DNA of 64,000 nt from Actinospineispora eucalypti (GCA_014208095.1 JACHMT010000004.1:1240001-1304000), one strand, 5' to 3'. Numbered from the stretch's first letter, positions 8,225 to 17,185 are shown. Notes: generated from the letters alone by a model not told the origin. Made by a program: numbers and translations.

Positions 8225-8581
8225 TCAGTTCTCTCGTGCGTAGCGGGCCCGCCGGGCCGCGCGCCGCGCCATCAGGGTTTCCGGGGCCGGCCAGAGCGTG
8301 ACGTCGCGCGCCGGAAAGATCATGACTTGTTGCCCGACCTTGACCCGGACGGACGGCCACGGGTGGTCCTGGTCGATCTCACCCACGGCGACGCCGAACC
8401 AGGTGATGCCGCTCAGGTCGACGGCCGCGACCGTGTCACCATTGTGGATCTTGTTGAGCGGCGGGCGGAGCCGGATGCGGCCGGTGCGGGAGTGCTGCGC
8501 GGGCAAAGCGGTACGCACCGTGGCTGCCGGGTGGCAGTAACGCCGGGCCGGCGCGCGCTTTACCCCTTTCACCTTGCGCAT
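8225..8581 (-). CDS. hypothetical basic protein downstream of a response regulator
   Basis: 118 aa. The ATG at 8581 overlaps the 3' end of the response regulator by 13 bp, and the frame runs to 10 bp before the next regulator. It has a basic N-terminus (RKVKGVKRAPARRY), a probable beta-rich middle (NGDTVAAVDLSGITWFGVAVGEID, VKVGQQVMIFPARDVTLWP) and a basic C-terminal helix (LMARRAARRARYAREN). I do not recognise the family. Its position between two paralogous regulators suggests one operon. Confidence 0.5.
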   Translation of the reverse strand: MRKVKGVKRAPARRYCHPAATVRTALPAQHSRTGRIRLRPPLNKIHNGDTVAAVDLSGITWFGVAVGEIDQDHPWPSVRVKVGQQVMIFPARDVTLWPAPETLMARRAARRARYAREN

Positions 8582-9258
8582 GTCGCCAACCTTTCGGTCC
8601 GTTTGTCCGAGCGCAGTCGATATCCGATACCCCGTACCGTCTGAATGAGATCGGGCCGCCCGATCTTTGCCCGCAACATGGCCACGTGAACATTCAGCGT
8701 GTCGTTCGCGCCGGGCCATGGCCGGCCCCAAATCTGTGCGATGAGACGTTCCCGGGGGCATACTCGACCGGCCTCGTCGGCGAGCAGCGCGAGCAGTTGG
8801 AACTCCTTGCGGGTGGTGGTGATGTCGGTTCCGCCGACCCGGACCACCTGCCGGGCGATGTCGATGTCGATGTCCGCGATGCGTAGCGTGTCCGCGCGTG
8901 CGGAGGCACGTGCTCGGCGCGCCACCGCGTGGATCCGGGCGATCAGTTCGGCCGGGTTGACCGGTTTGATCAGGTAGTCGTCCGCGCCGGCGCGCAGCGC
9001 GCGCACCCGGGTCTCGACGGCCGTGCGGCTGGTCAGCACCACTACCGGCACATCGCATATCGAGCGGATCGCCCGGCACGCGGTGAGGCCGTCGATATCC
9101 GGTGTCGAGAAGTCCAACAGCACAAGATCCACTGTGGTGAATGCCGGAAATGCGTCACCAGCGTTACGGATCCATTTCGCCGTAATATCGTATTTGGCTA
9201 ACGACTTAACGAGCTCGTTTGCCTCGCGTTTGTCGTCGCCGATCAGCAAGATTTGCAT
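8569..9258 (-). CDS. orphan OmpR-type response regulator
   Basis: 229 aa. The receiver is complete: acidic pair in GDD, phosphoacceptor Asp49 (LVLLDFSTPD), Thr in VVLTSR, and Lys in LIKPVN. The winged-helix effector covers about 125-218 (ITTTRKEFQLLALLADEAGR, LNVHVAMLRAKIG, VRGIGYRL). No sensor kinase is encoded nearby, so phosphorylation would come from elsewhere. It heads a run of three minus-strand genes. An interrupted palindrome 55 bp upstream may be its operator. Confidence 0.92.
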   Translation of the reverse strand: MQILLIGDDKREANELVKSLAKYDITAKWIRNAGDAFPAFTTVDLVLLDFSTPDIDGLTACRAIRSICDVPVVVLTSRTAVETRVRALRAGADDYLIKPVNPAELIARIHAVARRARASARADTLRIADIDIDIARQVVRVGGTDITTTRKEFQLLALLADEAGRVCPRERLIAQIWGRPWPGANDTLNVHVAMLRAKIGRPDLIQTVRGIGYRLRSDKRTERLATCAR

Positions 9259-9312
9259 GGTCGTACCACCCCCACCCCAGGTCAGATCATGACATGGGGA
9301 GGGAGTGTCGAA

Positions 9313-9337
9313 CCTTAAGTTTTGCCCAAGCTTAAGG
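9313..9337. promoter_or_regulatory. interrupted palindrome upstream of the response regulator
   Basis: CCTTAAG and CTTAAGG are separated by 11 nt. They lie in the only non-coding stretch between the response regulator (start 9258) and the TetR gene end (9402), so this is a candidate operator or promoter element for the regulator operon. Confidence 0.4.
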
Positions 9338-9401
9338 CGGAGGTATTACTCCGATCCTCAACTAATGGCTTGAGAATGCTCGGAGATCGATTTCTCGGAT
9401 T

Positions 9402-10028
9402 TCAGGGGGCCAGTGAGCGGAGCAGGAAGGTCCGGATCAGATGCCGGTCGCCGTCCGCGTCCAGGTCGGTCCGGAGCATCAGCATCAGGTAGATGCCCCG
9501 GATCCACTCGACCAGCTCGTCCTCGGTGGCGTCCTCGCGCAGCTTGCCTTCCTTGCGTCCCCGGGCGAACAGCGGCCGCCACAGCTCGGCCACCAGGTGG
9601 TGCATGGCGGCGCTGGAGGTGGCGGTGAGCTCGGAGAGGTGGCGGCCGTGGGTGACCTCGAGCAGCGTGGTCAGCTCGGGATCGGTGCGCGCGGCGGTGA
9701 TCACCGCCGCCGAGCCCTCCACCGCCGCCGTCTCCCAGTCGTCGGTGCGCGACAGGATGTCCTGCAGCAGCTCGCCCATCTCGCTCAGCCGGGCCAGCAG
9801 GGCGGCGTCCACCAGTGCGGACTTGCTCGAGGCGTACCGGTAGATGGACTGCCGGGCCAGTCCGGCCGCGTCCGCGATGTCGGCCATCGAGGTCTTGCGC
9901 ACGCCGTAGCGCAGGAAGCACCCACGGGCGGCCGCGAGAACCCTCGGCCAGGTGCCTTCCTCCCGCTGGTCCTCGGCCTCGGCTTGCGCGGCGTGGTTCG
10001 CGGCGCGGTCCGCGGCCAGTGAGGCCAT
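9402..10028 (-). CDS. TetR-family regulator of mutase module 1
   Basis: 208 aa from the ATG at 10028, chosen because GGGAGGGG lies just upstream; a longer frame to 10058 has no such site. The helix-turn-helix is at about residues 25-70 (RVLAAARGCFLRYGVRKTSMADIADAAGLARQSIYRYASSKSALV). The C-terminal ligand domain is helical. It is divergent from the acyl-CoA ligase gene of module 1. The region between them contains TATGTCACATA, part of a 15-bp sequence found again upstream of the P450 gene of module 2, so this protein could control both modules. Confidence 0.9.
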   Translation of the reverse strand: MASLAADRAANHAAQAEAEDQREEGTWPRVLAAARGCFLRYGVRKTSMADIADAAGLARQSIYRYASSKSALVDAALLARLSEMGELLQDILSRTDDWETAAVEGSAAVITAARTDPELTTLLEVTHGRHLSELTATSSAAMHHLVAELWRPLFARGRKEGKLREDATEDELVEWIRGIYLMLMLRTDLDADGDRHLIRTFLLRSLAP

Positions 10029-10062
10029 GGTCCCCTCCCGTGCATTGACAGTCGGCAAATTA

Positions 10063-10077
10063 TGTCACATAGTCATA
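10063..10077 (-). promoter_or_regulatory. 15-bp shared operator candidate, module 1
   Basis: On the minus strand the sequence is TATGACTATGTGACA. It matches TGTGACTGTGTGACA at 24709-24723, upstream of module 2, at 13 of 15 positions. The embedded TATGTCACATA (10061-10071) is a perfect 11-bp palindrome. It sits between the divergent TetR and ligase genes. Confidence 0.55.
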
Positions 10078-10160
10078 CGTGCTCCAAGCCACACCATGCC
10101 GATGCCACGCTACCTATCGGTACGCAACGACGCGGCGGCCAGTCACCAGCGGGAGGCCCG

Positions 10161-11774
10161 ATGTGCAGGCTCACCCGATCGCTGTGGCCGGCGGACACCT
10201 CCGTGCCGGTCGCCGAGACCACGGTCGGTGAGCTGCTGCGGGACACCGCCGCCCGGGCGCCGGACGAGCTGGCCCTGGTCGCCGGTGTGGGGGACCCGGC
10301 GGCGCGCCGGCGGTGGACCTACGCCGAGCTGGTGGCGGACGCGGACGCGGTGGCCGGCGTGCTGCTGGAGCACCTCGAGCCGGGGGAGCGCCTGGGTGTG
10401 TGGGCGCCCAACGTGCCGGAGTGGCAGGTCGTGCAGTTCGGCGCGGCGCTGGCCGGGATCACCGTGGTCAGCCTGAACCCGGCGTACACCGAGGTGGAGG
10501 CGAGCTACGCGCTCGGCCAGTCCCGGTGCGCCGCCGTGGTCGCCGCCGGGGACGTGCGGGGCCGGGACTTCCGGCGGCTCGTGGCGTCCGTGCGCGGTGA
10601 TCTGCCGGCACTGCGCCATATTCTGGACTTCGAGCCGGGTTCCGAGCTGTGGGCCGGGGTCCCCGGTGGCGCGCGGCCCGAGGTCACGCCGGCCTCCCCG
10701 GCGATGATCCAGTACACCTCCGGGACGACGGGTTTCCCCAAGGGGGCGATCCTGGCCCACCGGGGCATGGTGAACAACGCCCGGCTGTTCGCCCGCCGGT
10801 TCGGCATCGCGGCCGGGTCGGTCTGGCTGAACCCGCTGCCCATGTTCCACGTCGGGGGCTGCGGTTTCGGTGCGCTGGGTGCCATGTGGAACCGGTCCGC
10901 GCACGTGGTCACCGGGTTTGAGCCGGGCCTCTCGCTGGAGCTGATCGAGGCCGAGCGGGCCGCGTTCTTCCCCGGTGTGCCGACCATGTTGATCGCTATG
11001 ATGGAGCACCCCCGCTTCCCGGACACCGATCTCTCCTCCCTGGAGGTGGTGATGTCCGGCGGGACCACGGTGCCGCCGGAGCTGGTCGGACGGGTGGAGA
11101 AGGAGTTCGGCGCCCGGTTCGGCGCCATCTTCGGGCAGACCGAGATGGGCGGCGTGATGTGCCAGTCGCTGCCCGGGGACTCGCTGGCCGACAAGTCCGC
11201 GCGGGTCGGCCGGCCGCTGGAGCGGACCGAGATGAAGGTGGTCTCCCCGGTGTCCGGTGAGGTGGTGCCGTGCGGCGAGGTCGGCGAGTTCCACGTGCGG
11301 GGCATCGGCCAGTTCAGCGGCTACTTCGACCGGCCGGAGGACACGGCGAAGGCGCTGGACGCGGACGGCTGGTTCCGCACCGGTGATCTGGGAACCATGG
11401 ACGACCGGGGTTACGTCGCGGTCACCGGGCGGCTCAAGGACATGATCATCCGGGGTGGGGAGAACATCTACCCCCGGGAGATCGAGGACCTGCTGCACAC
11501 CGTGCCGGGTATCGCCGAGGCGGCCGTGGTCGGTATGCCGGACGAGTACTGGGGCGAGCAGGTCGCGGCGGTGGTCCGCCCCGCGCCCGGGGTGGAGCCG
11601 GATCCGGCGGCCTGGCGGGCGGCGGTGCGCGAGCGGCTCTCCGGCCAGAAGGCGCCGAGGCGGTGGTTCCTCACCGATGCCATGCCGCTCACCGCCGGCG
11701 GCAAGGTCCGCAAGTTCCGGCTGGTCGAGCTGATCGGAGAGGGTGCGCTGAGCGAGGTCGACGCAGGTGGCTGA
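10161..11774 (+). CDS. AMP-forming acyl-CoA synthetase (FACL family)
   Basis: 537 aa from the ATG at 10161, 5 nt after GGGAGGC. The P-loop is YTSGTTGFPKGA, followed by FGQTEMGG, GDLGTMDDRGY, GRLKDMIIRGGENIYPREIE, and the C-terminal catalytic Lys in TAGGKVRKF. It activates a carboxylic acid to its CoA thioester and would feed the downstream mutase. This fits known B12 mutase loci such as that of 2-hydroxyisobutyryl-CoA mutase, where a ligase is co-transcribed. The stop overlaps the start of the mutase large subunit by 8 bp. The substrate is unknown; nothing marks it as a long-chain enzyme. Confidence 0.93.
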   Translation: MCRLTRSLWPADTSVPVAETTVGELLRDTAARAPDELALVAGVGDPAARRRWTYAELVADADAVAGVLLEHLEPGERLGVWAPNVPEWQVVQFGAALAGITVVSLNPAYTEVEASYALGQSRCAAVVAAGDVRGRDFRRLVASVRGDLPALRHILDFEPGSELWAGVPGGARPEVTPASPAMIQYTSGTTGFPKGAILAHRGMVNNARLFARRFGIAAGSVWLNPLPMFHVGGCGFGALGAMWNRSAHVVTGFEPGLSLELIEAERAAFFPGVPTMLIAMMEHPRFPDTDLSSLEVVMSGGTTVPPELVGRVEKEFGARFGAIFGQTEMGGVMCQSLPGDSLADKSARVGRPLERTEMKVVSPVSGEVVPCGEVGEFHVRGIGQFSGYFDRPEDTAKALDADGWFRTGDLGTMDDRGYVAVTGRLKDMIIRGGENIYPREIEDLLHTVPGIAEAAVVGMPDEYWGEQVAAVVRPAPGVEPDPAAWRAAVRERLSGQKAPRRWFLTDAMPLTAGGKVRKFRLVELIGEGALSEVDAGG

Positions 11775-13410
11775 CGAGGGTTTCGGCGCCGAGGTGGACC
11801 TGGACTCGGTGCGGCTTTCCCGGACCGCGACCTGGGGCGGGCTGGAGACCGAGAGCCACTACGGCGAAACGCCGATCGACTACGGCCGTGACCTGGGCGA
11901 TCCGGGTGAGTTCCCGTACACCCGGGGCAGCTACCCGAAGATGTACCGGAGCCGGATGTGGACGCTGCGCAACATCGTCGGCTACGGCGCGCCGGAGGAC
12001 ACCCGGGACGGCATCGCCAAGGCACTGGCCGCCGGCGGCGCCGGGGTGGACGTCGCGGTGGACACGCTGACCGCCGAGGCGGTGGACCCGGACCACCCCG
12101 CGCTGCGCGCCGACGTCGGGCTGGAGGGCTGCTCGCTGCCGTCCCTGCGCGACGTGAAACGGCTGCTGGACGGCGTGGACATCACCCGGACCGACGTGGC
12201 CTACCACTCCACGATGATGATCTACCCGATGATCGCCGCGTTCGCGGTGGACACCGGCGTGCCGCTGGCCGACATCCAGGGCTCGCACATGCCCGACCAT
12301 CTGCAGCTGACCCTGGCCGGCTGGGGCGAGAAGATCATGCCGGCGGACCTGGCCCACCGGGCCACGGTGGACTGCGTGGAGTACGCCGCCAAGCACAGCC
12401 CGCGCTGGGCTCTGGGCCTCCCGCAGGCCTACGACCTGCGAGAACGCGGCCTCACGCCGGTCGCGGAGATCGCCGTCGGGATGGCCATCGCCAACGCCAC
12501 GCTGACCGACCTGGCCGCGCGCGGCGTCCCGGTGGACCAGGTGGCGCCCAGCCTGGCCTGGGTGTCCATCACCGACGTGGACCTGTTCGAAGAGGTGGCC
12601 AAGTTCCGCGCGCTGCGCCGGGTGTGGGCGCGCACCATGAAGGAGCGGTTCGGCGCCACCGACCCGCGCGCCATGCGGCTGCGCATCGCCTGCCACACCT
12701 CGGGCCGCTCGCTGACCCACCAGCAGCCGCTGAACAACCTGGCCCGGGCGACCGTGCAGACCCTGGCGGCGCTGCTAGGCGGGGTGCAGTCGGTGGAGGC
12801 GTGCACCTGGGACGAACCGGTCGGCATCCCCACCCACGAGGCGCGCGAGCTGGCCACCCGCACCCAACAGATCCTGGCCCACGAGGTGGGTGCGGCGCGC
12901 ACCGCCGACCCGCTGGGCGGCAGCTGGTACGTCGAGTCGCTCACCGACCGGGTGGAGGCGGAGGCGCTGGCCCTGCTGGCCCGCATCGAGGAGCGCCGCC
13001 TGGTCGAATCGGTGCGGGACGGCTCCATCGAGGCGCTGATGGACGAGTTCAACTACCGGCAGGAGCGGGAGCTGGCCACCGGCGAGCGGATCAAGGTCGG
13101 GGTGAACCGGTTCGTGCCGACGTCGGCCGAGCAGCAGCCACCCCGGTTCCGGTTCGACCGGGCGAACGTGGAGGCGCACATCCAGCGGTTCGTGGAGCTG
13201 AAACGGCACCGGGACAACGCCCGGCTGGCCGCCGCGGCCGCCGATCTCTACGCGGTGGCCCGCCGAGGCGAGAACCCGGTCGGCGCGATGATCGAAGCGC
13301 TGCGCGCCGACGGAAGCATCGCCGAGGTCTGGGGCACCGTACGGGTGGCGCACGGCCACCCCTACGACCCGTTCGGCGTGCTCACCTCGCCCTGGGGGCA
13401 CACGCCATGA
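11767..13410 (+). CDS. B12-dependent acyl-CoA mutase, large (catalytic) subunit, module 1
   Basis: 547 aa, GTG start overlapping the ligase stop. It has only the TIM-barrel substrate domain, as in the split isobutyryl- and 2-hydroxyisobutyryl-CoA mutases. By alignment from memory with Propionibacterium methylmalonyl-CoA mutase, Gln197 and Arg207 correspond to Gln171 and Arg198 here. Tyr89 is replaced by Ile70 (RMWTLRNIVGYG), and the catalytic His244 is replaced by Asp223 (AYDLRERG). The Asp117 typical of 2-hydroxyisobutyryl-CoA mutase is Ala here. It should therefore act on a different acyl-CoA from any characterised member. The stop overlaps the cobalamin subunit (ATGA). Confidence 0.92.
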   Translation: MADEGFGAEVDLDSVRLSRTATWGGLETESHYGETPIDYGRDLGDPGEFPYTRGSYPKMYRSRMWTLRNIVGYGAPEDTRDGIAKALAAGGAGVDVAVDTLTAEAVDPDHPALRADVGLEGCSLPSLRDVKRLLDGVDITRTDVAYHSTMMIYPMIAAFAVDTGVPLADIQGSHMPDHLQLTLAGWGEKIMPADLAHRATVDCVEYAAKHSPRWALGLPQAYDLRERGLTPVAEIAVGMAIANATLTDLAARGVPVDQVAPSLAWVSITDVDLFEEVAKFRALRRVWARTMKERFGATDPRAMRLRIACHTSGRSLTHQQPLNNLARATVQTLAALLGGVQSVEACTWDEPVGIPTHEARELATRTQQILAHEVGAARTADPLGGSWYVESLTDRVEAEALALLARIEERRLVESVRDGSIEALMDEFNYRQERELATGERIKVGVNRFVPTSAEQQPPRFRFDRANVEAHIQRFVELKRHRDNARLAAAAADLYAVARRGENPVGAMIEALRADGSIAEVWGTVRVAHGHPYDPFGVLTSPWGHTP

Positions 13411-13811
13411 CCCGGGTGAGATGTGTTCTGGGCATGCTCGGCACCGACGTGCACACCAAGGGCATCCGCACCCTGGCCCGGCACTTCCGGGATGCCGGGA
13501 TCGAGGTGGTCTACCTCGGCGAGCACAACACCCCGGAGGGATTCGCCGCCGCGACCGCCGCCGAGGACGCCGACATCGTCGGCCTCAGCTTCTCCACCGC
13601 CAGCTACCTGTACTACGTCGAGGAGCTGATGAAGGCCATGGCCTCCGTCGGCCTGGCCGACGTGCCGGTCATGGTCGGCGGCCTGATCCACACCGACGAC
13701 GAGCCGACCCTGCGCGGCCTCGGCGTCGCCGGGATCTTCGGCCCCGGCTCCACCACGGAAAGCATTCTCGACTTCGTCTTCTCTATCACTGGGAGGAACA
13801 GTGTCCACTGA
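13407..13811 (+). CDS. B12-binding small subunit of acyl-CoA mutase, module 1
   Basis: 134 aa, the size of stand-alone HcmB/IcmB subunits. The cobalamin motif DxHxxG is present in GTDVHTKG (Asp14, His16, Gly19), giving the lower axial His ligand. The other nucleotide-loop elements are VGLSFSTASY and VMVGGLIH. It should form a heteromer with the large subunit encoded just upstream (4-bp overlap). The 3' end overlaps the start of the Rieske oxygenase by 11 bp, so all four genes of the module are translationally linked. Confidence 0.95.
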   Translation: MTRVRCVLGMLGTDVHTKGIRTLARHFRDAGIEVVYLGEHNTPEGFAAATAAEDADIVGLSFSTASYLYYVEELMKAMASVGLADVPVMVGGLIHTDDEPTLRGLGVAGIFGPGSTTESILDFVFSITGRNSVH

Positions 13812-15234
13812 CGTCAGCCACTCCACCACCGAGTACGACGGTCCGGTCAGCGCCGAGGTACGGGAGTCCATGCGGACCGCCGACTACTACCTGCGCCAGG
13901 ACCGGGGCACGGTGCCGGACGCGCTGTTCGAGCAGTCCACCAGGGACCTCGGCGACGAGCCACTGGACAAGGGGCCGTTCGTGGACCGCTCCTTCCACGA
14001 GCTGGAGAAGGTGAAGCTGTGGAAGCGGGTCTGGCAGATGGCCTGCCGGGAGAACGACATCCCCGAGGTGGGCGACCGCTGCGTTTACGACATCGTGGAC
14101 CAGTCGGTGGTGGTGGTGCGTTCGGGTCCGGACGAGATCAAGGCGTTCCACAACACCTGCATGCACCGGGGCACCCGGCTGGTCGACCCGGAGGTCGGCG
14201 ACCCGATGTCGGGCAAGGAGTTCACCTGCAGCTTCCACAAGTGGAGCTACAACCTGGACGGTTCGATCAAGCAGATCCCGTGCCGGTGGGACTTCCCGCT
14301 GGTGCGCGACGCTGACGTGCATCTTTCCGAGGTGCGCACGGCCACCTGGAACGGTTTCGTGTTCGTCAACCTCGACCCGGACGCCCCGCCGTTCGAGGAG
14401 TTCCTCGGCGAGACCATTCCCCGGCACTTCCGGAACTGGCCGCGCGAGAAGGCGTACAAGGCCGCGCACATCGGCAAGGTCATCCCGTGCAACTGGAAGC
14501 TGGCCGCCGAGGCGTTCCTGGAGATCTACCACATCGTGGCCACCCACCCGAACTTCCTGCCGTACTCGGCGGACTGCAACGCCCAGTACGACTTCTGGGG
14601 CAACCACGCGCGCATGATGGGCATCGTCGGGGTGTCCAGCCCGCACCTCGGTGAGCTGGACGACCCGCAGATGATCGTGGACGGCATGCTCGGCGACGCG
14701 GTGGGCAACATGTTCGGTGAGGGCGAGTTCGAGATGCCCCAGCTGCCGGAGGGCGCCACCGAGATGGACGCGCGGCGGCTGTGCGCGGACTTCGTGCGCG
14801 AGTCGATGGGCAAGCAGTTCGGCCAGGACTTCTCCAAGGCGAGTGACACCGAGATGCTGGACGCCACCCAGTACTTCGTGTTCCCCAACTTCATCCCGTG
14901 GGCCGGCAACGCGTTCCCGATGGCCTACCGGGTGCGGCCGAACGGCGACGACCATGAGTCGTGCATCTTCGAGGTTCTGGTGATGATGTGGATGCCGGGC
15001 GACGCCGACCCGCCGAAGGACAGCCCGCTGAAGATGACCCCGGCGGACCGGCCGTGGGGCGAGGTCGCCGAGCTGGGTGGGCTGGGGCCGATCATCGACC
15101 AGGACATGGTGAACCTGGTCAAGTTCCAGCGGGGAATGCGCTCGGACGGCATCAAGCAGGTGCACTTCGCCAACTACCAGGAGCGCAATATCCGCAACCT
15201 GCACCAGAACCTGGGACGCTTCCTCAGTGACTGA
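13801..15234 (+). CDS. Rieske non-heme iron oxygenase, large subunit type
   Basis: 477 aa with a GTG start after GGGAGGAAC. The Rieske [2Fe-2S] ligands are Cys120/His122 and Cys143/His146 (CMHRG and CSFHKW). The mononuclear iron site has EIYHIVATHP (His244, His249), with the acidic third ligand further on. It is a ring-hydroxylating-type or related monooxygenase alpha subunit. No ferredoxin or reductase gene is in the module, so electrons must come from elsewhere. Coupling to a B12 mutase in one operon is unusual. It may oxidise the substrate before CoA activation or the product after rearrangement; this is inference. Confidence 0.92.
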   Translation: MSTDVSHSTTEYDGPVSAEVRESMRTADYYLRQDRGTVPDALFEQSTRDLGDEPLDKGPFVDRSFHELEKVKLWKRVWQMACRENDIPEVGDRCVYDIVDQSVVVVRSGPDEIKAFHNTCMHRGTRLVDPEVGDPMSGKEFTCSFHKWSYNLDGSIKQIPCRWDFPLVRDADVHLSEVRTATWNGFVFVNLDPDAPPFEEFLGETIPRHFRNWPREKAYKAAHIGKVIPCNWKLAAEAFLEIYHIVATHPNFLPYSADCNAQYDFWGNHARMMGIVGVSSPHLGELDDPQMIVDGMLGDAVGNMFGEGEFEMPQLPEGATEMDARRLCADFVRESMGKQFGQDFSKASDTEMLDATQYFVFPNFIPWAGNAFPMAYRVRPNGDDHESCIFEVLVMMWMPGDADPPKDSPLKMTPADRPWGEVAELGGLGPIIDQDMVNLVKFQRGMRSDGIKQVHFANYQERNIRNLHQNLGRFLSD

Positions 15235-15355
15235 GGGACTCGGACGGATGTATCGCTCCGGGTGGACCGGGTGGACGCATTCGCCGCCGACCCGGCGCGC
15301 GGCTGGGTGCGTCGCAAGCTGGAACGCAACCGCCCGGAGCGCCTCGGCCTGGAGG

Positions 15356-16045
15356 TCAGCGGGCCTGCTCCCGCACCGCCCGCAGTAGCACCATCGACAT
15401 GACCAGCACCCAGGTCCCGTAGACCACGGTGCCCAGGTAGAACACGAAGATGCCGTGCCAGGCGAACGGCCCGGACTTGAAGAAGAAGGCCAGCAGCGCG
15501 GGCACGAACAGCAGCCCGGTCCAGAAGTTGGCGTACCCCACCCAGCGCGGGAACACCGGCGTCCCGGCGTGGTCGCCCAGCACGGCCGCGCCGATGGCGA
15601 AGTTCTGGATCAGGAACGGCGCCACCGGGGTGAGGAACAGCAGCCAAGCCAGGTCGGTGAGCAGTTGGGTCAGCTCGGGGGAGCGGTCCGGGCGGAACGC
15701 CGCCACGTTCAGGATGATCATCGGGACCATCAGCATCACCCAGGTCACCGACCCGGACACCGCCTGCAGAATGGCCAGGGTGGGTGGGCGGTCCCGTTCC
15801 ATGCGCACCATCTGGACGGTGATCAGCGCGACCAGCGGGCCGATCAGGCTGACCCCGACGCTGGCCAGCATCAGCCCCAGCCGCACCAGGTTAGGGCTCT
15901 CCGAGTAGAACGCGGCCGCCTCGGCCGGCGTGGCATTCGCCGCCGGGGGCACCGGCAGGACCCCGGCCAGCGTCATCCCGCCCAGCCCCAACAGCACCAG
16001 CACCGGCCCGCACCACGCGCAGACCAACTGAACCTGCCGCCCCAC
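15356..16045 (-). CDS. polytopic membrane protein of unknown function
   Basis: 229 aa with about six hydrophobic segments: roughly residues 8-30, 53-78, 95-115, 130-152, 170-190 and 198-222. It is convergent to the Rieske gene. No catalytic motif is visible. The loop AANATPAEAAAFYSESPNLVRLGL between helices 1 and 2 contains an AAFY...L pattern also found in membrane proteins beside steroid or xenobiotic genes. That association is weak, and no function is assigned. Confidence 0.75.
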   Translation of the reverse strand: MGRQVQLVCAWCGPVLVLLGLGGMTLAGVLPVPPAANATPAEAAAFYSESPNLVRLGLMLASVGVSLIGPLVALITVQMVRMERDRPPTLAILQAVSGSVTWVMLMVPMIILNVAAFRPDRSPELTQLLTDLAWLLFLTPVAPFLIQNFAIGAAVLGDHAGTPVFPRWVGYANFWTGLLFVPALLAFFFKSGPFAWHGIFVFYLGTVVYGTWVLVMSMVLLRAVREQAR

Positions 16046-16158
16046 CGCACACCTCCGGCGTCTCCCGCGGCACAGATTTTACCGCGGATTCAAAACTGTG
16101 TCCCAGCTCGGCACCGGCAGTCGGAGCCTGAGACTCCGACTCGAGTACCTACTTCGCC

Positions 16159-16384
16159 GCTATGGCTCTGCGTGGAAATATGCGACACCGAGTGCTCGGT
16201 GCGGATCCCGCCATGCGATCACCATGCCCTGCTGATCATGGGCTGAGCCTCGGCAAGCATCACGGGTCACAGCCGTTCCGCGCGGTTGCCCTCCGCGTGC
16301 CACTTGTGAGGCGAGAGGAGTCGTTGGGCTGGCATCCATCGTTGCGTACGCCGTATGTCGCATATTTCCACGCAGAGCCATAGC
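16159..16384. mobile_element. 226-bp MITE-like element with 29-bp perfect terminal inverted repeats
   Basis: Bases 16159-16187 and 16356-16384 are exact reverse complements over 29 bp, beginning GCTATGGCTCTGCGTGG. No transposase is encoded. Because the ends are palindromic, both strands are open for 73 codons beginning MALRGNMRH and ending VAYFHAEP; I regard these frames as by-products. Inside, at about 16215-16241, is the core ACCATGCCCTGCTGATCATG shared with other intergenic repeats here. No clear target-site duplication flanks it. It fills most of the gap between the membrane protein and the SDR gene. Confidence 0.75.
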
Positions 16385-16411
16385 CTCGCGGGAGGCGCCC
16401 GAAGGTGGCTA

Positions 16412-17185
16412 TCAGTTTGTCGGGCGGGGTGGGCCGAGGAGTAGACCGCCGTTCACCTCGACGGTCTCGCCGGTGATCCAGCGCGCGTCGTCGGAGGCGA
16501 AGAACGCCACCGCGTCGCCGATGTCCGCCGGCTGGCCGGCCCGGCCCAGCGCGACCATCGCGTACACCTGCCGCGCCCGTTCCGGCTCGGTGTCCAGCCA
16601 GGTGTTCATCTCGGTCGCGGTGATGCCGGGGGAGACCGTGTTGACCGTGATGCCCCGGGGGCCGAGCTGCTGCGCCAGTGAGCGGCCGAGCACGTTGAGT
16701 GCGCCCTTGGTCATGGCATAGACCGTCTCCGGAGTGGCGAACCAGGTCACGCCGGAGGACACGTTGATGATCCGGCCGCCGTCGCGCATGACGCCCAGCG
16801 CCCGCTGGGTGATGAAGAACGGCGCGCGAACGTTGATCGCGAACTGGCGGTCGAAGTCGTCCGGGGTCGCCGTGTCGATGGTGGCCGCGTAGGCGATGGT
16901 CGCCGCGTTGTTCACCAGGATGTCCAGCGGCCGGCCGTCCAGGCCGGCGGCCAGCCCGTCGAAGAGGGTGTCCACGTCACCCGGTACACCCAGCTCGGCC
17001 CGCACCGCAAACGCCTGGCCGCCGGCGTCGCGGATGGCGGCCACGGTCTCGTCGGCGGCGGACTGGTTGCTGCCGTAGTGCACCGCGACCAGCGCACCCT
17101 CGGCGGCCAGCCGGGTGGCGATGGCCCGGCCGATACCTCGGGAGGCGCCGGTGACCAGTGCGGTTCTGTCAGTCAGGTTGCCCAT
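16412..17185 (-). CDS. SDR-family oxidoreductase
   Basis: 257 aa. The NAD(P) motif is TGASRGIG, with NNAAT in the NNAG position and catalytic residues in NVSSGVTW and YAMTK. The C-terminal VNGGLLLG is the classical-SDR ending. The start ATG at 17185 is preceded by GAGAGGG. The gene is divergent from a TetR regulator, with a perfect operator palindrome in between, so it is very likely repressed by that protein. The substrate is unknown; the class reduces or oxidises carbonyl/alcohol groups. Confidence 0.9.
   Translation of the reverse strand: MGNLTDRTALVTGASRGIGRAIATRLAAEGALVAVHYGSNQSAADETVAAIRDAGGQAFAVRAELGVPGDVDTLFDGLAAGLDGRPLDILVNNAATIAYAATIDTATPDDFDRQFAINVRAPFFITQRALGVMRDGGRIINVSSGVTWFATPETVYAMTKGALNVLGRSLAQQLGPRGITVNTVSPGITATEMNTWLDTEPERARQVYAMVALGRAGQPADIGDAVAFFASDDARWITGETVEVNGGLLLGPPRPTN

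Noticed and set aside
11767..13811. Annotation as ordinary methylmalonyl-CoA mutase
   Set aside because: The subunits are split and the substrate-binding Tyr and catalytic His of methylmalonyl-CoA mutase are both replaced.
15261..15401. Short plus-strand frame after the Rieske gene (VDAFAADPARGWVRRKLERN...)
   Set aside because: The first half looks protein-like, but there is no ribosome site, it runs into the antisense end of the membrane protein gene, and no family is recognised. It may be a decayed gene end; not enough to annotate.
16160..16383. 73-codon frames on both strands
   Set aside because: They arise from the palindromic ends of the mobile element; no ribosome site and no family features.
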